DNA of 64,000 bases from Mycobacterium gordonae (GCF_001417955.2 NZ_LKTM01000068.1:26989-90988), one strand, 5' to 3'; shown: positions 8,603 to 17,437, counted from the first letter of the stretch. Numbers and translations are program-made. The notes: generated from the sequence alone by a model not told the origin.

Positions 8603-10108
8603 ATGACCGCATTGAGCACCAATCTCGTTGTGTCGAAAGACCTTTACCCCGACCGCGTGGCCCTGCGCTGCGACGACCTGCAGTTCACCTTCGCCGAGTT
8701 CGACGCCGCGGCATCGCGGGTCGCGACCCTGCTCGAGCGGGCCGGCATCCAGCCCGGCGACCGGGTCGGCCTGATGCTGCCCAACACCCCCGCCTACGCC
8801 ATCGCGTTCTTCGGAATCATGTACCGGGGCGCCGTCGCCGTGCCGATGAACCCGCTGCTCAAGTCCCGCGAGGTTTCCTACTACCTGTCCAACAGCGGTG
8901 CCACCGCGTTGTTCGCCACGCCCGCCTTCGCTGCGGAGGCCACCGCCGGGGCCGACGAGGTCGGAGCCCGGTGCTGGCTCGTCGACGACGCCGGACTGGC
9001 CGGGCTGATCGCCGACCTGCCCGCTCAGAACGGTCCGGTCCAGCGGGCCGCCGACGATGTAGCAGTCATCGTGCACACGTCCGGCACTACTGGAAAACCC
9101 AAGGGCGCCATGCTCACTCACGGCAACATCGGTCACAACGCCGACGTCACGGTGCGCACCCTGGCGAAGATCGGGCCCGACGATGTGGTGATGGGTTGCC
9201 TGCCGCTGTTTCACGTCTTCGGGTTGACGGGAGCGCTCAACAGCGCGGTGCGCGCGGGTGCGACGTTGACGCTGATACCCCGGTTCGACCCGCGCAAGGC
9301 GCTTGAGGTGATCGAGCGCGACTGCGTGACGGTCTTCGAAGGCGTGCCGACGATGTACTCCGCGCTGCTCGGTGCCGCCGACGCGGCGGCGGGGACGCGG
9401 ACTCTGCGGACCTGCGTGTCCGGCGGCGCCGCCCTGCCCGTGCAGGTTCTCGTCAATTTCGAAACAACCTTCGGCTGCACCGTTCTCGAGGGCTACGGGC
9501 TCTCCGAAAGCTCCTCGGCGGCCGCCTTCAATCATCCTGACCGACCGCGCAAGCCCGGTTCCATCGGCACGCCCATCGACGGGGTGGAAATGCGGGTCGT
9601 CGACCTGAGCGGGGCCGAGGTTGCGCAAGGGGAGACCGGGGAGATCCAGATCCGGGGCCACAACGTGATGAAGGGCTACTGGAATCTGCCGGAAGCCACC
9701 CGGGCCACCATCACCGAGGACGGCTGGCTGCACACCGGCGACGTCGGACGTGTCGACGAAGACGGCTTCTACTACATCGTCGACCGCATCAAGGACCTGA
9801 TCATCCGCGGGGGATACAACGTCTATCCCCGGGAGATCGAGGAAGTGCTCTACGAGCACCCGGCGGTGGCCGAAGCCGCCGTCGTCGGCATCCCGCACAA
9901 CTCGCTCGGCGAGGAAGTCGGCGCCGCGGTCGCCCTGAAGAAGGACAGCGTGGTGACCGTCGAGGAACTGCGCGACCACGTCAAGAGCCGGGTCGCCGCC
10001 TATAAATACCCGCGCCTGGTCTGGCTCGTCGACGAGCTGCCCAAGGGCCCCACCGGCAAGGTCCAGAAGCGCGACATCACCGTCCCTACCACCGAAAGCA
10101 CCCGATAA
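8603..10108 (+). CDS. Fatty-acyl-CoA synthetase (FadD-type, ANL superfamily)
   Basis: A 501-residue acyl-CoA ligase that activates a carboxylic acid through an acyl-AMP. The AMP-binding motif TSGTTGKPKG is at residues 159-168, followed by LPLFHVFG, EGYGLSES, GWLHTGDVG, DRIKDLIIRGGYNVYPREIE, and the catalytic lysine of GPTGK486. A ribosome site CGGAGG lies 8-9 nt upstream. It is followed after 2 bp by phaC and then phaZ, so it probably supplies or recovers 3-hydroxyacyl chains as CoA esters for that pair. Chain-length preference cannot be told. Confidence 0.92.
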   Translation: MTALSTNLVVSKDLYPDRVALRCDDLQFTFAEFDAAASRVATLLERAGIQPGDRVGLMLPNTPAYAIAFFGIMYRGAVAVPMNPLLKSREVSYYLSNSGATALFATPAFAAEATAGADEVGARCWLVDDAGLAGLIADLPAQNGPVQRAADDVAVIVHTSGTTGKPKGAMLTHGNIGHNADVTVRTLAKIGPDDVVMGCLPLFHVFGLTGALNSAVRAGATLTLIPRFDPRKALEVIERDCVTVFEGVPTMYSALLGAADAAAGTRTLRTCVSGGAALPVQVLVNFETTFGCTVLEGYGLSESSSAAAFNHPDRPRKPGSIGTPIDGVEMRVVDLSGAEVAQGETGEIQIRGHNVMKGYWNLPEATRATITEDGWLHTGDVGRVDEDGFYYIVDRIKDLIIRGGYNVYPREIEEVLYEHPAVAEAAVVGIPHNSLGEEVGAAVALKKDSVVTVEELRDHVKSRVAAYKYPRLVWLVDELPKGPTGKVQKRDITVPTTESTR

Positions 10109-10110
10109 CC

Positions 10111-11799
10111 ATGGCCACTCAACACAAACCAGACGAACTGGCCGCCCCGCTGGACCTGTTGCTCACCAGCGCCACCCGGCCCTTCGCCAGTCGGATGATG
10201 CCCGACGCCACTTGGGCGCGGGTCGCCGGAAGCCTCGCGCAACAGCCGGGCGCCGTCGCGGACCGGGTCGGCACCCTGACCCGTGAACTCGGCAGAATCG
10301 CCGCAGGCAAGTCGCAACGCGCGCCGGCGCGGGCCGACAAACGGTTCAGCGACCCTGCGTGGCAGGAGAATCCACTGCTGCACCGAATCATGCAGGCCTA
10401 CCTGGCCGGGGCCGAGACGGCCGGCGAACTGCTGGACGACGCCGCACTCGACTGGCGCGACAAGGAAAGGATGCAGTTCGTCCTCGACAACGTGGTCGAG
10501 GGGCTGGCCCCGAGCAACAATCCGCTGATCAGTCCGCTCGGCTGGAAGGCGCTGATCGACACCGGTGGGCTGAGCGCCGTGCGCGGCCTCAAAGCCTTTG
10601 CCCGGGACATGCTTTCGAAGCCGCGCGTGCCGGCGATGGTTGAGCCTGACGCCTATGTGGTGGGCGAGACGGTGGCCGTCACCAAGGGTGCCGTGGTGCT
10701 GCAAACCTCGATGTTCGAACTCATCCAGTACGCCCCGCAGACCGCGAAGGTACGGGCGATCCCGCTGCTCATGGTGCCGCCGGTGATCAACAAGTACTAC
10801 GTCATGGACATCGCGCCCGGCCGCAGCATGATCGAGTACTTCGTCAGTCAAGGCCAACAGGTGTTCGTCATCTCATGGCGCAATCCACAGGCCAGGCACC
10901 GGGATTGGGGATTCGACGCCTACGGCGCGGCGATCATCGAGGCGATGGACGCCGTGCAGAAGATCGCCGGGACCGACAACACCCACCTGCTGGCCACCTG
11001 CTCGGGCGGCATCCTCGCCGCCATGACGGCTGCCCACCTGGCCGACATCGGTGAGGGCGACCGGGTCGCGGGCCTGACGCTGGCCGTCACCGTCCTCGAC
11101 GAGACCCGGGCCGGCGTAGCCGCGGCGGCGATGAGCGAACGGGCGGCGCAGGCCGCGATTCGGGTGTCGGCCAAGAAGGGATTTCTCGACGGCCGCGACA
11201 TGGCGGAGATGTTCGCCTGGCTACGCCCCACCGATCTGGTGTGGCGATACGTGGTGAACAACTATGTCCAAGGTCGTAAGCCCGCGGCGTTCGACGTGTT
11301 GTTCTGGAACGCCGACACCACCCGGATGGCCGCCGCGCTGCACCGCGACATGGTGTTGATGGGGCTGCGGAACGCGCTGCTGACCCCCGGCGCGGTGAGC
11401 ATGCTGGGTAGTCCGGTCGACCTGGGCAAGGTCACCTCGGACGCCTACGTGATCGGCGGCGTCGCCGACCACATCTCACCGTGGCAGGCCACCTATCGCA
11501 GTGCGCGCCTGCTGGGCAGCAAGGACAACAGTTACGTGTTGTCCACCAGCGGTCACATCGCGGCCCTAGTCAACCCGCCCGGCAATCCGAAGGCGTCCTA
11601 CCGGGTCGGTCCGGTGGGCGAGGAGGATCCACAACAGTGGCTCGACACCGCCGAGAAATTCGCCGACTCCTGGTGGCCGCATTACGTGGCCTGGCTGGCC
11701 GACCGCAGCGGGCCCGAGATCGACGCTCCGAAAGCCCTGGGCGGGGAGGGCCTTCCGCCGCTGGGACCGGCGCCCGGCAGTTATGTGATGGAAAAGTGA
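10111..11799 (+). CDS. phaC: Poly(3-hydroxyalkanoate) synthase, class II-like
   Basis: A 562-residue PHA synthase that polymerises (R)-3-hydroxyacyl-CoA into intracellular polyester. The modified lipase box is ATCSGG with the catalytic cysteine at 297; Asp453 lies in GVADHISPW and His482 in STSGHIAALVNPPG. These positions nearly equal those I remember for Pseudomonas class II enzymes (Cys296, Asp452, His480). The region RVPAMVEPDAYVVGETVAVT and LLMVPPVINKYYVMD is typical of the family. No PhaE or PhaR partner is seen nearby. It overlaps phaZ by 4 bp. An older name for such mycobacterial genes is alpha/beta hydrolase. Confidence 0.88.
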   Translation: MATQHKPDELAAPLDLLLTSATRPFASRMMPDATWARVAGSLAQQPGAVADRVGTLTRELGRIAAGKSQRAPARADKRFSDPAWQENPLLHRIMQAYLAGAETAGELLDDAALDWRDKERMQFVLDNVVEGLAPSNNPLISPLGWKALIDTGGLSAVRGLKAFARDMLSKPRVPAMVEPDAYVVGETVAVTKGAVVLQTSMFELIQYAPQTAKVRAIPLLMVPPVINKYYVMDIAPGRSMIEYFVSQGQQVFVISWRNPQARHRDWGFDAYGAAIIEAMDAVQKIAGTDNTHLLATCSGGILAAMTAAHLADIGEGDRVAGLTLAVTVLDETRAGVAAAAMSERAAQAAIRVSAKKGFLDGRDMAEMFAWLRPTDLVWRYVVNNYVQGRKPAAFDVLFWNADTTRMAAALHRDMVLMGLRNALLTPGAVSMLGSPVDLGKVTSDAYVIGGVADHISPWQATYRSARLLGSKDNSYVLSTSGHIAALVNPPGNPKASYRVGPVGEEDPQQWLDTAEKFADSWWPHYVAWLADRSGPEIDAPKALGGEGLPPLGPAPGSYVMEK

Positions 11800-12596
11800 G
11801 CCACTACGTCACGGCGGGCGGCCAGCGGATCCGGGTCGAGGTTCGGCCCGGAACCGGGGTGCCGCTGGTGCTGTGCAACGGTATCGGCGCCAGTCTCGAG
11901 GTACTGGACCCGCTGGTCGAGCAATTCGGTTGTCCGGTAATCAGATTCGACGTCCCGGGCACCGGGGGATCGCCGACTTCGCCGCTGCCCTACGGCTTTC
12001 CCTACCTCGCCTGGGTATTGGGTCGGGTGCTGACGAAGCTGGATTTCGGCGTGGTTGACATCCTCGGCCTGTCCTGGGGTGGCGCGCTGGCGCAGCAGTT
12101 CGCGTTTCAGAATCCGCGGCGGTGCCGGCGGCTGGTCCTGGTGGCGACCGGAACCGGAGCGCTGATGGTGCCTGCCCACCCGCGCGTGCTGGCGAAAATG
12201 GTTACCCCGCGCCGCTTCTCGGATCCCGATTACGCGGCCTACATCGCCGGTGAGCTCTACGGCGGTACCGTCCGCGCTCATGGTGAGGACGTGGCGCGGC
12301 TGTTCGTCAAGCAGTTGCATGCCGGCTCCAAGGTCGGCTACCTGCATCAGCTGCTCGCGGGTTCGGTGTGGACCAGCCTGTTCGCGTTGCGGGCGGTGCG
12401 GCAGCAGACGTTGATCGTGGCGGGCACCGACGACCCGATCATCCCGGTGATCAACGCGCACATCATGCACCGGTTGCTTCCCCATTCCCGTCTGCACCTG
12501 CACGCGGGCGGGCATATCGACGTGGTGCACAACGCCGCCGAGCTGGCGCCCGTCATCGAGGGTTTCCTGACCGCTAAGCCTGGATCGGGGCGGTGA
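11796..12596 (+). CDS. phaZ: Intracellular PHA depolymerase (PhaZ-like alpha/beta hydrolase)
   Basis: A 266-residue alpha/beta hydrolase. LVLCNGIGASLEVLDPLVEQ, VIRFDVPGTGGSP and the nucleophile region LGLSWGGALAQQFA (Ser93) follow the Pseudomonas medium-chain PHA depolymerase almost word for word; the acid is in GTDDPIIP and the histidine in AGGHIDVVH. The start GTG at 11796 overlaps the phaC stop (GTGA), which argues for coupled expression of the enzymes that build and mobilise the polymer. A longer in-frame upstream start would lie deep inside phaC. The 3' end overlaps the convergent YbaK gene by 23 bp. Confidence 0.87.
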   Translation: MSHYVTAGGQRIRVEVRPGTGVPLVLCNGIGASLEVLDPLVEQFGCPVIRFDVPGTGGSPTSPLPYGFPYLAWVLGRVLTKLDFGVVDILGLSWGGALAQQFAFQNPRRCRRLVLVATGTGALMVPAHPRVLAKMVTPRRFSDPDYAAYIAGELYGGTVRAHGEDVARLFVKQLHAGSKVGYLHQLLAGSVWTSLFALRAVRQQTLIVAGTDDPIIPVINAHIMHRLLPHSRLHLHAGGHIDVVHNAAELAPVIEGFLTAKPGSGR

Positions 12597-13062
12597 CGGC
12601 GCCGGTCAACCGGATCAGATCCTGCGGCGCAACCGCCACGTCCCAACCGCGGCGGCCCGCGCTGCAGTACACGGTCTCCCAGGCCAGCGCTCCGGCATCC
12701 AGCACGGTCGGCAGCCGCTTGCGCTGCCCGAACGGGGACACCGCACCCAGCACGTAGCCGGTGGTCCGCTCGGCGACCGCGGGTTCGGCCATGGCGGCCT
12801 TCCCGACGCCCAGCGCCCCGGCGGCTGCCTTCAGCGACAACTTCGACGACGCCGGCAGGATGGCCACCGCCAGGCCGCCGGGCACCGCGATAATCAGCGT
12901 CTTGTAAATCTGTTCTGCCGCAATGCTTCCCGACTCAGTCAGCGCACTGACCGCTTCGGCGCCGAAAGAGCGTTCGCGGGAATCGTGGTCGTACTTCACC
13001 ACCTGGTGCGGCACACCGGCTTTGGTCAGTGCCGCCAAAGCCGGTGTCGCGGCGGCCGTCAC
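12574..13062 (-). CDS. YbaK/EbsC family Cys-tRNA(Pro) deacylase
   Basis: A 162-residue YbaK-type editing protein that removes cysteine mischarged onto tRNA-Pro. Motifs include GVPHQVVKYDHD, EQIYKTLIIAVPGGLAVAIL, the LSLKAAAGALG segment, TTGYVLGAVSPFGQRKRLP and the C-terminal GRRGWDVAVAPQDLI. The start is GTG 13062, one base after the stop of the upstream SDR gene, so the two are one transcript. The frame is open further upstream, but there it reads through the SDR gene and is not coding. Confidence 0.88.
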   Translation of the reverse strand: MTAAATPALAALTKAGVPHQVVKYDHDSRERSFGAEAVSALTESGSIAAEQIYKTLIIAVPGGLAVAILPASSKLSLKAAAGALGVGKAAMAEPAVAERTTGYVLGAVSPFGQRKRLPTVLDAGALAWETVYCSAGRRGWDVAVAPQDLIRLTGAVTAPIQA

Positions 13063-13063
13063 G

Positions 13064-13912
13064 TCAGGGCTGGGTGTACCCCGGCGGGTTGACGCCGTCC
13101 ACCCAGAAGTCGACGCCGAGCTTCCCGCCCGGCACGCAGTCGTAGACCGACAGGTCGCTGACGCCGGACTCGAGCAGCACGTCCTCGCACAGCGCCATGT
13201 TGCCGGTGTACTCCCGCGAGGGCTTGTTGAGGATGACGTAGGCGGCGTCGGAGTACACCTCGGGCTTGCGGGCACGCGCCATCGCCTCGTCGCCGCCGAG
13301 CAGGTTCTGCACCGCTGCGGTGGCCACCAAGGTGCGCGGCCACAAGGTGTTGGACGCGATGCCCTCTTGGCGCATCTCCTCCGCGATTCCCAAGGCGCAC
13401 AACGTCATACCGAACTTGGCCATCATGTACGCCGTCGGCTTCAGCCACTCCTTGCCCAGCAGGACCGGGGGCGACAGCGTCAGGATGTGCGGGTTCTCCC
13501 GGCCCTTCAGGTGCGGGAGACAGGCCTGCGACACGGCGTAGGTGCCGCGCACCTGGATTCCGTTCATCAGGTCGAAGCGCTTCATCGGCACTTCGAGGAT
13601 CGACCCCAGGTTGATGGCCGAGGCGTTGTTGACGCAGATGTCGATGCCACCGAACTGCTCGACGGTCTTGGCGACGGCGGACTCCACCGAGTCCGGGTCG
13701 CGGACGTCGCCGACGATCGGCAGGGCCTGTCCGCCGGCTTCCTCCAGTTCCTTGGCGGCGGTGTACACCGTGCCGGGAAGCTTCGGGTGCGGCTCGGCCG
13801 TCTTTGCGATCAGGGCGATGTTGGCGCCGTCTTGGGCGGCGCGCTTGGCGATCGCCAGGCCGATACCGCGGCTGGCGCCGGAGATGAACATGGTTTTGCC
13901 GTTGAGAGACAT
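13064..13912 (-). CDS. Short-chain dehydrogenase/reductase (HSDL2-like)
   Basis: A 282-residue SDR. The cofactor motif SGASRGIG is near the N-terminus, NNAS marks the central strand, and the catalytic Ser/Tyr/Lys appear as TLSPP and YMMAKFG. The sequence most resembles the HSDL2 group of SDRs, whose substrate is unclear. The ATG at 13910-13912 (MSLNGKTMFISGAS) matches the start I remember for Rv3224; an extra 16 in-frame upstream codons are unlikely to be translated. It is followed by ybaK and is divergent from sigH. Confidence 0.9.
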   Translation of the reverse strand: MSLNGKTMFISGASRGIGLAIAKRAAQDGANIALIAKTAEPHPKLPGTVYTAAKELEEAGGQALPIVGDVRDPDSVESAVAKTVEQFGGIDICVNNASAINLGSILEVPMKRFDLMNGIQVRGTYAVSQACLPHLKGRENPHILTLSPPVLLGKEWLKPTAYMMAKFGMTLCALGIAEEMRQEGIASNTLWPRTLVATAAVQNLLGGDEAMARARKPEVYSDAAYVILNKPSREYTGNMALCEDVLLESGVSDLSVYDCVPGGKLGVDFWVDGVNPPGYTQP

Positions 13913-13965
13913 GGCCGTCACATTAACGCCACCTGCCATTGAGCCCGTGCGCGGGATCACACGCC

Positions 13966-13992
13966 GGAAATAGCGCGCCGGAAATTGCCGTT
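13966..13992 (+). promoter_or_regulatory. Putative SigH-dependent autoregulatory promoter
   Basis: GGAAAT at 13966-13971 followed, after 18 nt, by GTT at 13990-13992 resembles the SigH consensus GGAA(C/T)A-N16-18-GTT. It lies about 60 bp before the long-form sigH start. SigH is known to transcribe its own gene; this site fits that role. Confidence 0.5.
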
Positions 13993-14050
13993 ATGTGAGG
14001 CGGTGACTGCACGGTTCGGTGGCGGCCTTTAGATTGAAGGAGGGAGTTCG

Positions 14051-14824
14051 GTGTCAACTGCGACGAGCCTCTTGGGTGCGGAGCGGTTGGATCGCTTCCT
14101 TGCGAGTCCGGCGGCGTGGTTTGCGCGCCCCGGCGACACCGCAACCGAAGGGACCGTATTAATCAAGATGGCCGACATCGATGGCGAGACCGGGCTAGAC
14201 GGTGCCACGAACGGGCCGCCCAAGCCTGACGAGACCGACGCCGAGCTGACGGCGCGCTTCGAACGCGACGCGATTCCGCTGCTCGACCAGCTCTACGGCG
14301 GTGCGCTGCGCATGACGCGCAATCCGGCCGATGCCGAGGACCTGCTGCAGGAGACGATGGTGAAGGCGTACGCCGGATTCCGTTCGTTCCGCGAGGGCAC
14401 CAATCTCAAGGCGTGGCTGTACCGGATTCTGACCAATACCTACATCAACAGCTACCGCAAGAAACAGCGGCAGCCGTCGGAGTATCCGACCGAGGAGATC
14501 ACCGACTGGCAGCTGGCTGCCAACGCGGAGCACACCTCGACCGGACTGCGCTCGGCGGAGGTCGAGGCACTCGAGTCGCTGCCGGACACCGAGATCAAAG
14601 AGGCGCTGCAAGCGCTGCCGGAAGAGTTCCGGATGGCGGTTTACTACGCGGACGTCGAAGGTTTTCCGTATAAAGAGATCGCCGAGATCATGGGAACGCC
14701 GATCGGTACCGTGATGTCCCGGCTGCACAGGGGCCGCCGTCAGCTGCGCGAGTTGCTGGCTGACGTGGCCAAGGATCGTGGTTTCACCCGCGGTGAGCAG
14801 GCACACGAGGAGGTGTCGTCATGA
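14051..14824 (+). CDS. sigH: Sigma factor SigH (with N-terminal extended start)
   Basis: ECF-type sigma factor of the oxidative, thiol and heat stress response. Region 2 ([40 protein letters not shown]) and region 4 ([36 protein letters not shown]) are intact. GTG 14051 follows AAGGAGG at 14036-14042 and gives 257 residues; ATG 14168 (MADIDGE) gives the roughly 218-residue form usually annotated. Both may be used, as with the longer unstable SigR isoform described in actinomycetes. It overlaps rshA by 4 bp. Confidence 0.95.
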   Translation: MSTATSLLGAERLDRFLASPAAWFARPGDTATEGTVLIKMADIDGETGLDGATNGPPKPDETDAELTARFERDAIPLLDQLYGGALRMTRNPADAEDLLQETMVKAYAGFRSFREGTNLKAWLYRILTNTYINSYRKKQRQPSEYPTEEITDWQLAANAEHTSTGLRSAEVEALESLPDTEIKEALQALPEEFRMAVYYADVEGFPYKEIAEIMGTPIGTVMSRLHRGRRQLRELLADVAKDRGFTRGEQAHEEVSS

Positions 14825-15120
14825 GTGAGTCCTGCGGCCGACCCAGCGAGCACGATGACCACGGTGCCTTCGGCTGTGCCGAGGTGATCGCCGAGGTATG
14901 GACGCTGCTCGACGGCGAGTGCACCCCTGAGAAGAAGGAAAGCCTGCGCCGGCACCTCGAGGCATGCCCCGGATGCTTTCAGCATTACGGCATCGAGGAG
15001 CGGCTCAAAGCCCTGATCGCGACCAAATGCAGTGGTGAGAAGGCGCCCGACACGTTGCGCGAGCGCCTCCGGCTGGAAATCCGCCGGACGACGATCGTCC
15101 GGGGAGAGTTTCAGGCCTGA
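14821..15120 (+). CDS. rshA: Anti-sigma factor RshA
   Basis: A 99-residue zinc-binding anti-sigma factor that holds SigH inactive until thiols are oxidised. The ZAS motif H-x3-C-x2-C is seen in [13 protein letters not shown] near residues 43-50, with an additional upstream Cys in [11 protein letters not shown]. The ATG overlaps the sigH stop (ATGA), so both are made in step. It lacks a membrane segment, as expected for this soluble anti-sigma. Confidence 0.95.
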   Translation: MSESCGRPSEHDDHGAFGCAEVIAEVWTLLDGECTPEKKESLRRHLEACPGCFQHYGIEERLKALIATKCSGEKAPDTLRERLRLEIRRTTIVRGEFQA

Positions 15121-15123
15121 GGT

Positions 15124-15198
15124 TTAGGCGTTGGGGCGCTTGCCGTGGTTGGCCTTGCTGTGCTTGCGGTCACGCTTCTTGCGGCCACGCTTGGCCAT
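15124..15198 (-). CDS. 50S ribosomal protein bL37
   Basis: A 24-codon frame: it begins MAKRGRKKRDRK and ends in KANHGKRPNA, with half its residues Lys, Arg or His. This matches the mycobacterium-specific large-subunit protein bL37 that was recognised in ribosome structures. Start ATG at 15196-15198 with GAGG about 8 nt upstream; stop TAA at 15124-15126. It is convergent with rshA, 3 bp apart. Genes this short are easily missed by gene finders. Confidence 0.9.
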   Translation of the reverse strand: MAKRGRKKRDRKHSKANHGKRPNA

Positions 15199-15365
15199 GA
15201 TGGAACCTCGTTTCGTCTGAATGAGCTGGGCGGCACACCGGCCGCCGGGTTGCCCTCCAGTGTCTCATGAGACCGGCGACGCGCCCTCATTAGCCCGCGC
15301 GGCGCCACCCCGACCCGCCTTATGGTTCGATATACGCAGAATCGGCCGATACGAGTGGGGTGATG

Positions 15366-15581
15366 ATGTCCGAGGAGGTCCGCGCCGAGATCGTGGCCAG
15401 CGTGCTCGAAGTCGTGGTCAACGAAGGCGACCAAATCGGCCAGGGTGACGTCGTGGTGCTGCTGGAATCCATGAAGATGGAGATCCCGGTGCTGGCCGAG
15501 GTCGCCGGAACCATCAGCAGGGTGAGCGTTGCCGTCGGTGATGTGATCCAGGCCGGCGACCTTATAGCCGTGATCAGCTAG
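15366..15581 (+). CDS. Biotinylated protein TB7.3 (biotin/lipoyl attachment domain)
   Basis: A 71-residue stand-alone biotin carrier domain. The biotinylation motif is ESMKMEIP with the acceptor lysine between the two methionines, set in the usual barrel (VVVLLESMKMEIPVLAEVAG, DVIQAGDLIAVIS). I chose ATG 15366 (MSEEVRAEIV) because it matches the known length; ATG 15363 and GTG 15360 are in frame. It would be the biotinyl carrier of an acyl-CoA carboxylase. It sits 21 bp before pdtaS, as in M. tuberculosis. Confidence 0.92.
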   Translation: MSEEVRAEIVASVLEVVVNEGDQIGQGDVVVLLESMKMEIPVLAEVAGTISRVSVAVGDVIQAGDLIAVIS

Positions 15582-15602
15582 CCGTCAGGCGTCACTCACT
15601 GC

Positions 15603-17105
15603 ATGTCCACTCTCGGTAATCTGCTCGCCGAGCACACCGTTCTGCCCGGCAACGCCGTCGATCACCTGCATGCCGTGGTGGGGGAGTGGCAGTTGCTGGC
15701 CGACCTGTCCTTTGCCGATTACCTGATGTGGGTCCACCGGGACGACGGCATGCTGGTGTGCGTGGCGCAGTGCCGGCCCAACACCTCGCCTACGGTGTTG
15801 CAGACCGACGCGGTCGGCAGCGTCGTCTCGGCCGACCGGCTGCCGCTGGTCGCTGAAACGTTCAGCTCCGGGGTCGCTATCCAGGAAAGCGAAGCGGCAG
15901 AAAACCATTCGTGGCAATTGCCTGGCCCCAACATCGTGGCGTCCCCGGTCCGCTACGGCGGCCAGGTGGTGGCGGTGCTCACCCAGCACCAGACTGAACT
16001 GGCCGCGCAGCGCATGTCGGGCCACCTGGAAACCGCGTACCGGGAGTGCGCCGTCGACCTGCTGCACATGATCGCCGAGGGCACCTTCCCCGACGTCGGG
16101 GACGTCGCCATGTCCCGTTCGACCCCGAGGGCGGGTGACGGCTTCATCCGGCTCGATGTGGAGGGCATCGTCGCCTACGCCAGTCCCAATGCGTTGTCGG
16201 CCTACCACCGGATGGGCCTGACCAGTGAACTGGAAGGCCACAACCTCATCAAGGTCACCCGTCCGCTGATCTCGGACCCGTTCGAGGCGCAAGAGGTTGC
16301 CGAACACGTGCTCAACCTGCTGGCCGGCGGGTCCAGCATGCGGATGGAGGTGGACGCCGGCGGCGCCACCGTGCTGCTGCGGACGCTGCCGCTGGTGGTC
16401 CACGGTGAGAACGTGGGCGCGGCGATCCTGATCCGCGACGTCACCGAGGTGAAGCGGCGGGACCGCGCGCTGATTTCCAAGGACGCCACCATCCGTGAGA
16501 TTCACCACCGGGTGAAGAACAACCTGCAGACGGTGGCGGCCCTGTTGCGGCTGCAGGCCCGCCGCACCGTCAACGCCGAGGGGCGCGAGGCTTTGATCGA
16601 GTCGGTGCGCCGGGTGTCGTCGATCGCGCTGGTGCACGACGCTCTGTCGATGTCGGTGGACGAGCAGGTGAATCTGGACGAGGTCATCGACCGGATCCTG
16701 CCGATCATGAACGACGTGGCCTCGGTGGACCGGCCGATCCGGATCAACCGGGTGGGCGACCTGGGGGTGCTGGACTCCGACCGGGCGACGGCGCTGATCA
16801 TGGTGATCACCGAACTGGTGCAGAACGCGATCGAGCACGCGTTCGATCCGTCGGCCACCGGGGGATCGGTGACGATTCGCGCCGAACGCTCGGCGCGGTG
16901 GCTGGACGTCGTGGTGCACGACGACGGGCGTGGCCTACCGGACGGGTTCAGCCTGGAGAAGTCGGACAGCCTGGGGCTGCAGATTGTGCGGACGCTGGTG
17001 TCCGCGGAGCTGGACGGCTCCCTGGGGATGCGAGAAGGCCCCGACCGCGGCACCGACGTGGTGCTGCGGGTGCCGATCGGCCGGATGGGGCGGTTGCTGG
17101 TTTAG
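15603..17105 (+). CDS. pdtaS: Sensor histidine kinase PdtaS
   Basis: A 500-residue cytosolic sensor kinase of the PdtaS-PdtaR system, whose partner is an RNA-binding ANTAR antiterminator. Order: N-terminal GAF (about 1-150), PAS (about 175-285), then a HisKA_2 dimerisation helix with REIHHRVKNNLQT; the phospho-accepting His is 302, which I align with His303 of the M. tuberculosis protein. The ATPase domain has ELVQNAIEHAF, VVHDDGRGLP and SLGLQIVRTLV. No membrane segment is present. It converges on whiB1 across a strong hairpin. Confidence 0.95.
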   Translation: MSTLGNLLAEHTVLPGNAVDHLHAVVGEWQLLADLSFADYLMWVHRDDGMLVCVAQCRPNTSPTVLQTDAVGSVVSADRLPLVAETFSSGVAIQESEAAENHSWQLPGPNIVASPVRYGGQVVAVLTQHQTELAAQRMSGHLETAYRECAVDLLHMIAEGTFPDVGDVAMSRSTPRAGDGFIRLDVEGIVAYASPNALSAYHRMGLTSELEGHNLIKVTRPLISDPFEAQEVAEHVLNLLAGGSSMRMEVDAGGATVLLRTLPLVVHGENVGAAILIRDVTEVKRRDRALISKDATIREIHHRVKNNLQTVAALLRLQARRTVNAEGREALIESVRRVSSIALVHDALSMSVDEQVNLDEVIDRILPIMNDVASVDRPIRINRVGDLGVLDSDRATALIMVITELVQNAIEHAFDPSATGGSVTIRAERSARWLDVVVHDDGRGLPDGFSLEKSDSLGLQIVRTLVSAELDGSLGMREGPDRGTDVVLRVPIGRMGRLLV

Positions 17106-17117
17106 GCGGGCAGCAAT

Positions 17118-17142
17118 ACGGCCCCGATGAAATCGGGGCCGT
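17118..17142. terminator. Bidirectional terminator hairpin between pdtaS and whiB1
   Basis: A perfect 11-bp stem (ACGGCCCCGAT / ATCGGGGCCGT) with loop GAA. A second outer stem GCAGC/GCTGC (17110-17114 with 17146-17150) extends it across an AA/AA bulge. It lies between two convergent genes. There is no U-tract, as is common for mycobacterial terminators. Confidence 0.75.
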
Positions 17143-17162
17143 AAAGCTGCTTAGCTGAGTTG

Positions 17163-17417
17163 TCAGACTCCGCTGCGGGCCTTCGTCCGGGCGTTGCGAC
17201 GCTTGAGTGCGCGCCGCTCGTCTTCGCTCATCCCACCCCAGACGCCCGAGTCCTGACCAGTATTCAGAGCCCATCCGAGACACTCTGTGGTCACCGGACA
17301 CCGATTACAGACCAGTTTCGCGTCAGCGATCTGCGCGAGTGCCGGGCCGCTGTTCCCAACCGGGAAGAACAGCTCCGGATCCTCGTCACGGCAGACCGCC
17401 CTGTGGCGCCAATCCAT
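17163..17417 (-). CDS. whiB1: Iron-sulfur regulator WhiB1
   Basis: An 84-residue WhiB protein with a nitric-oxide-sensitive [4Fe-4S] cluster; in mycobacteria WhiB1 is essential and binds the primary sigma factor. The four ligands are Cys9 (AVCRDED) and the C-x2-C-x5-C set in LVCNRCPVTTECLGWA; the turn GVWGGMSEDERRAL and a basic tail follow. AGGAG about 10 nt upstream supports the ATG. The upstream region holds two CRP-like sites and a long leader with hairpins. Confidence 0.97.
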   Translation of the reverse strand: MDWRHRAVCRDEDPELFFPVGNSGPALAQIADAKLVCNRCPVTTECLGWALNTGQDSGVWGGMSEDERRALKRRNARTKARSGV

Positions 17418-17437
17418 TAGTTGCTACTCCTCACTAA

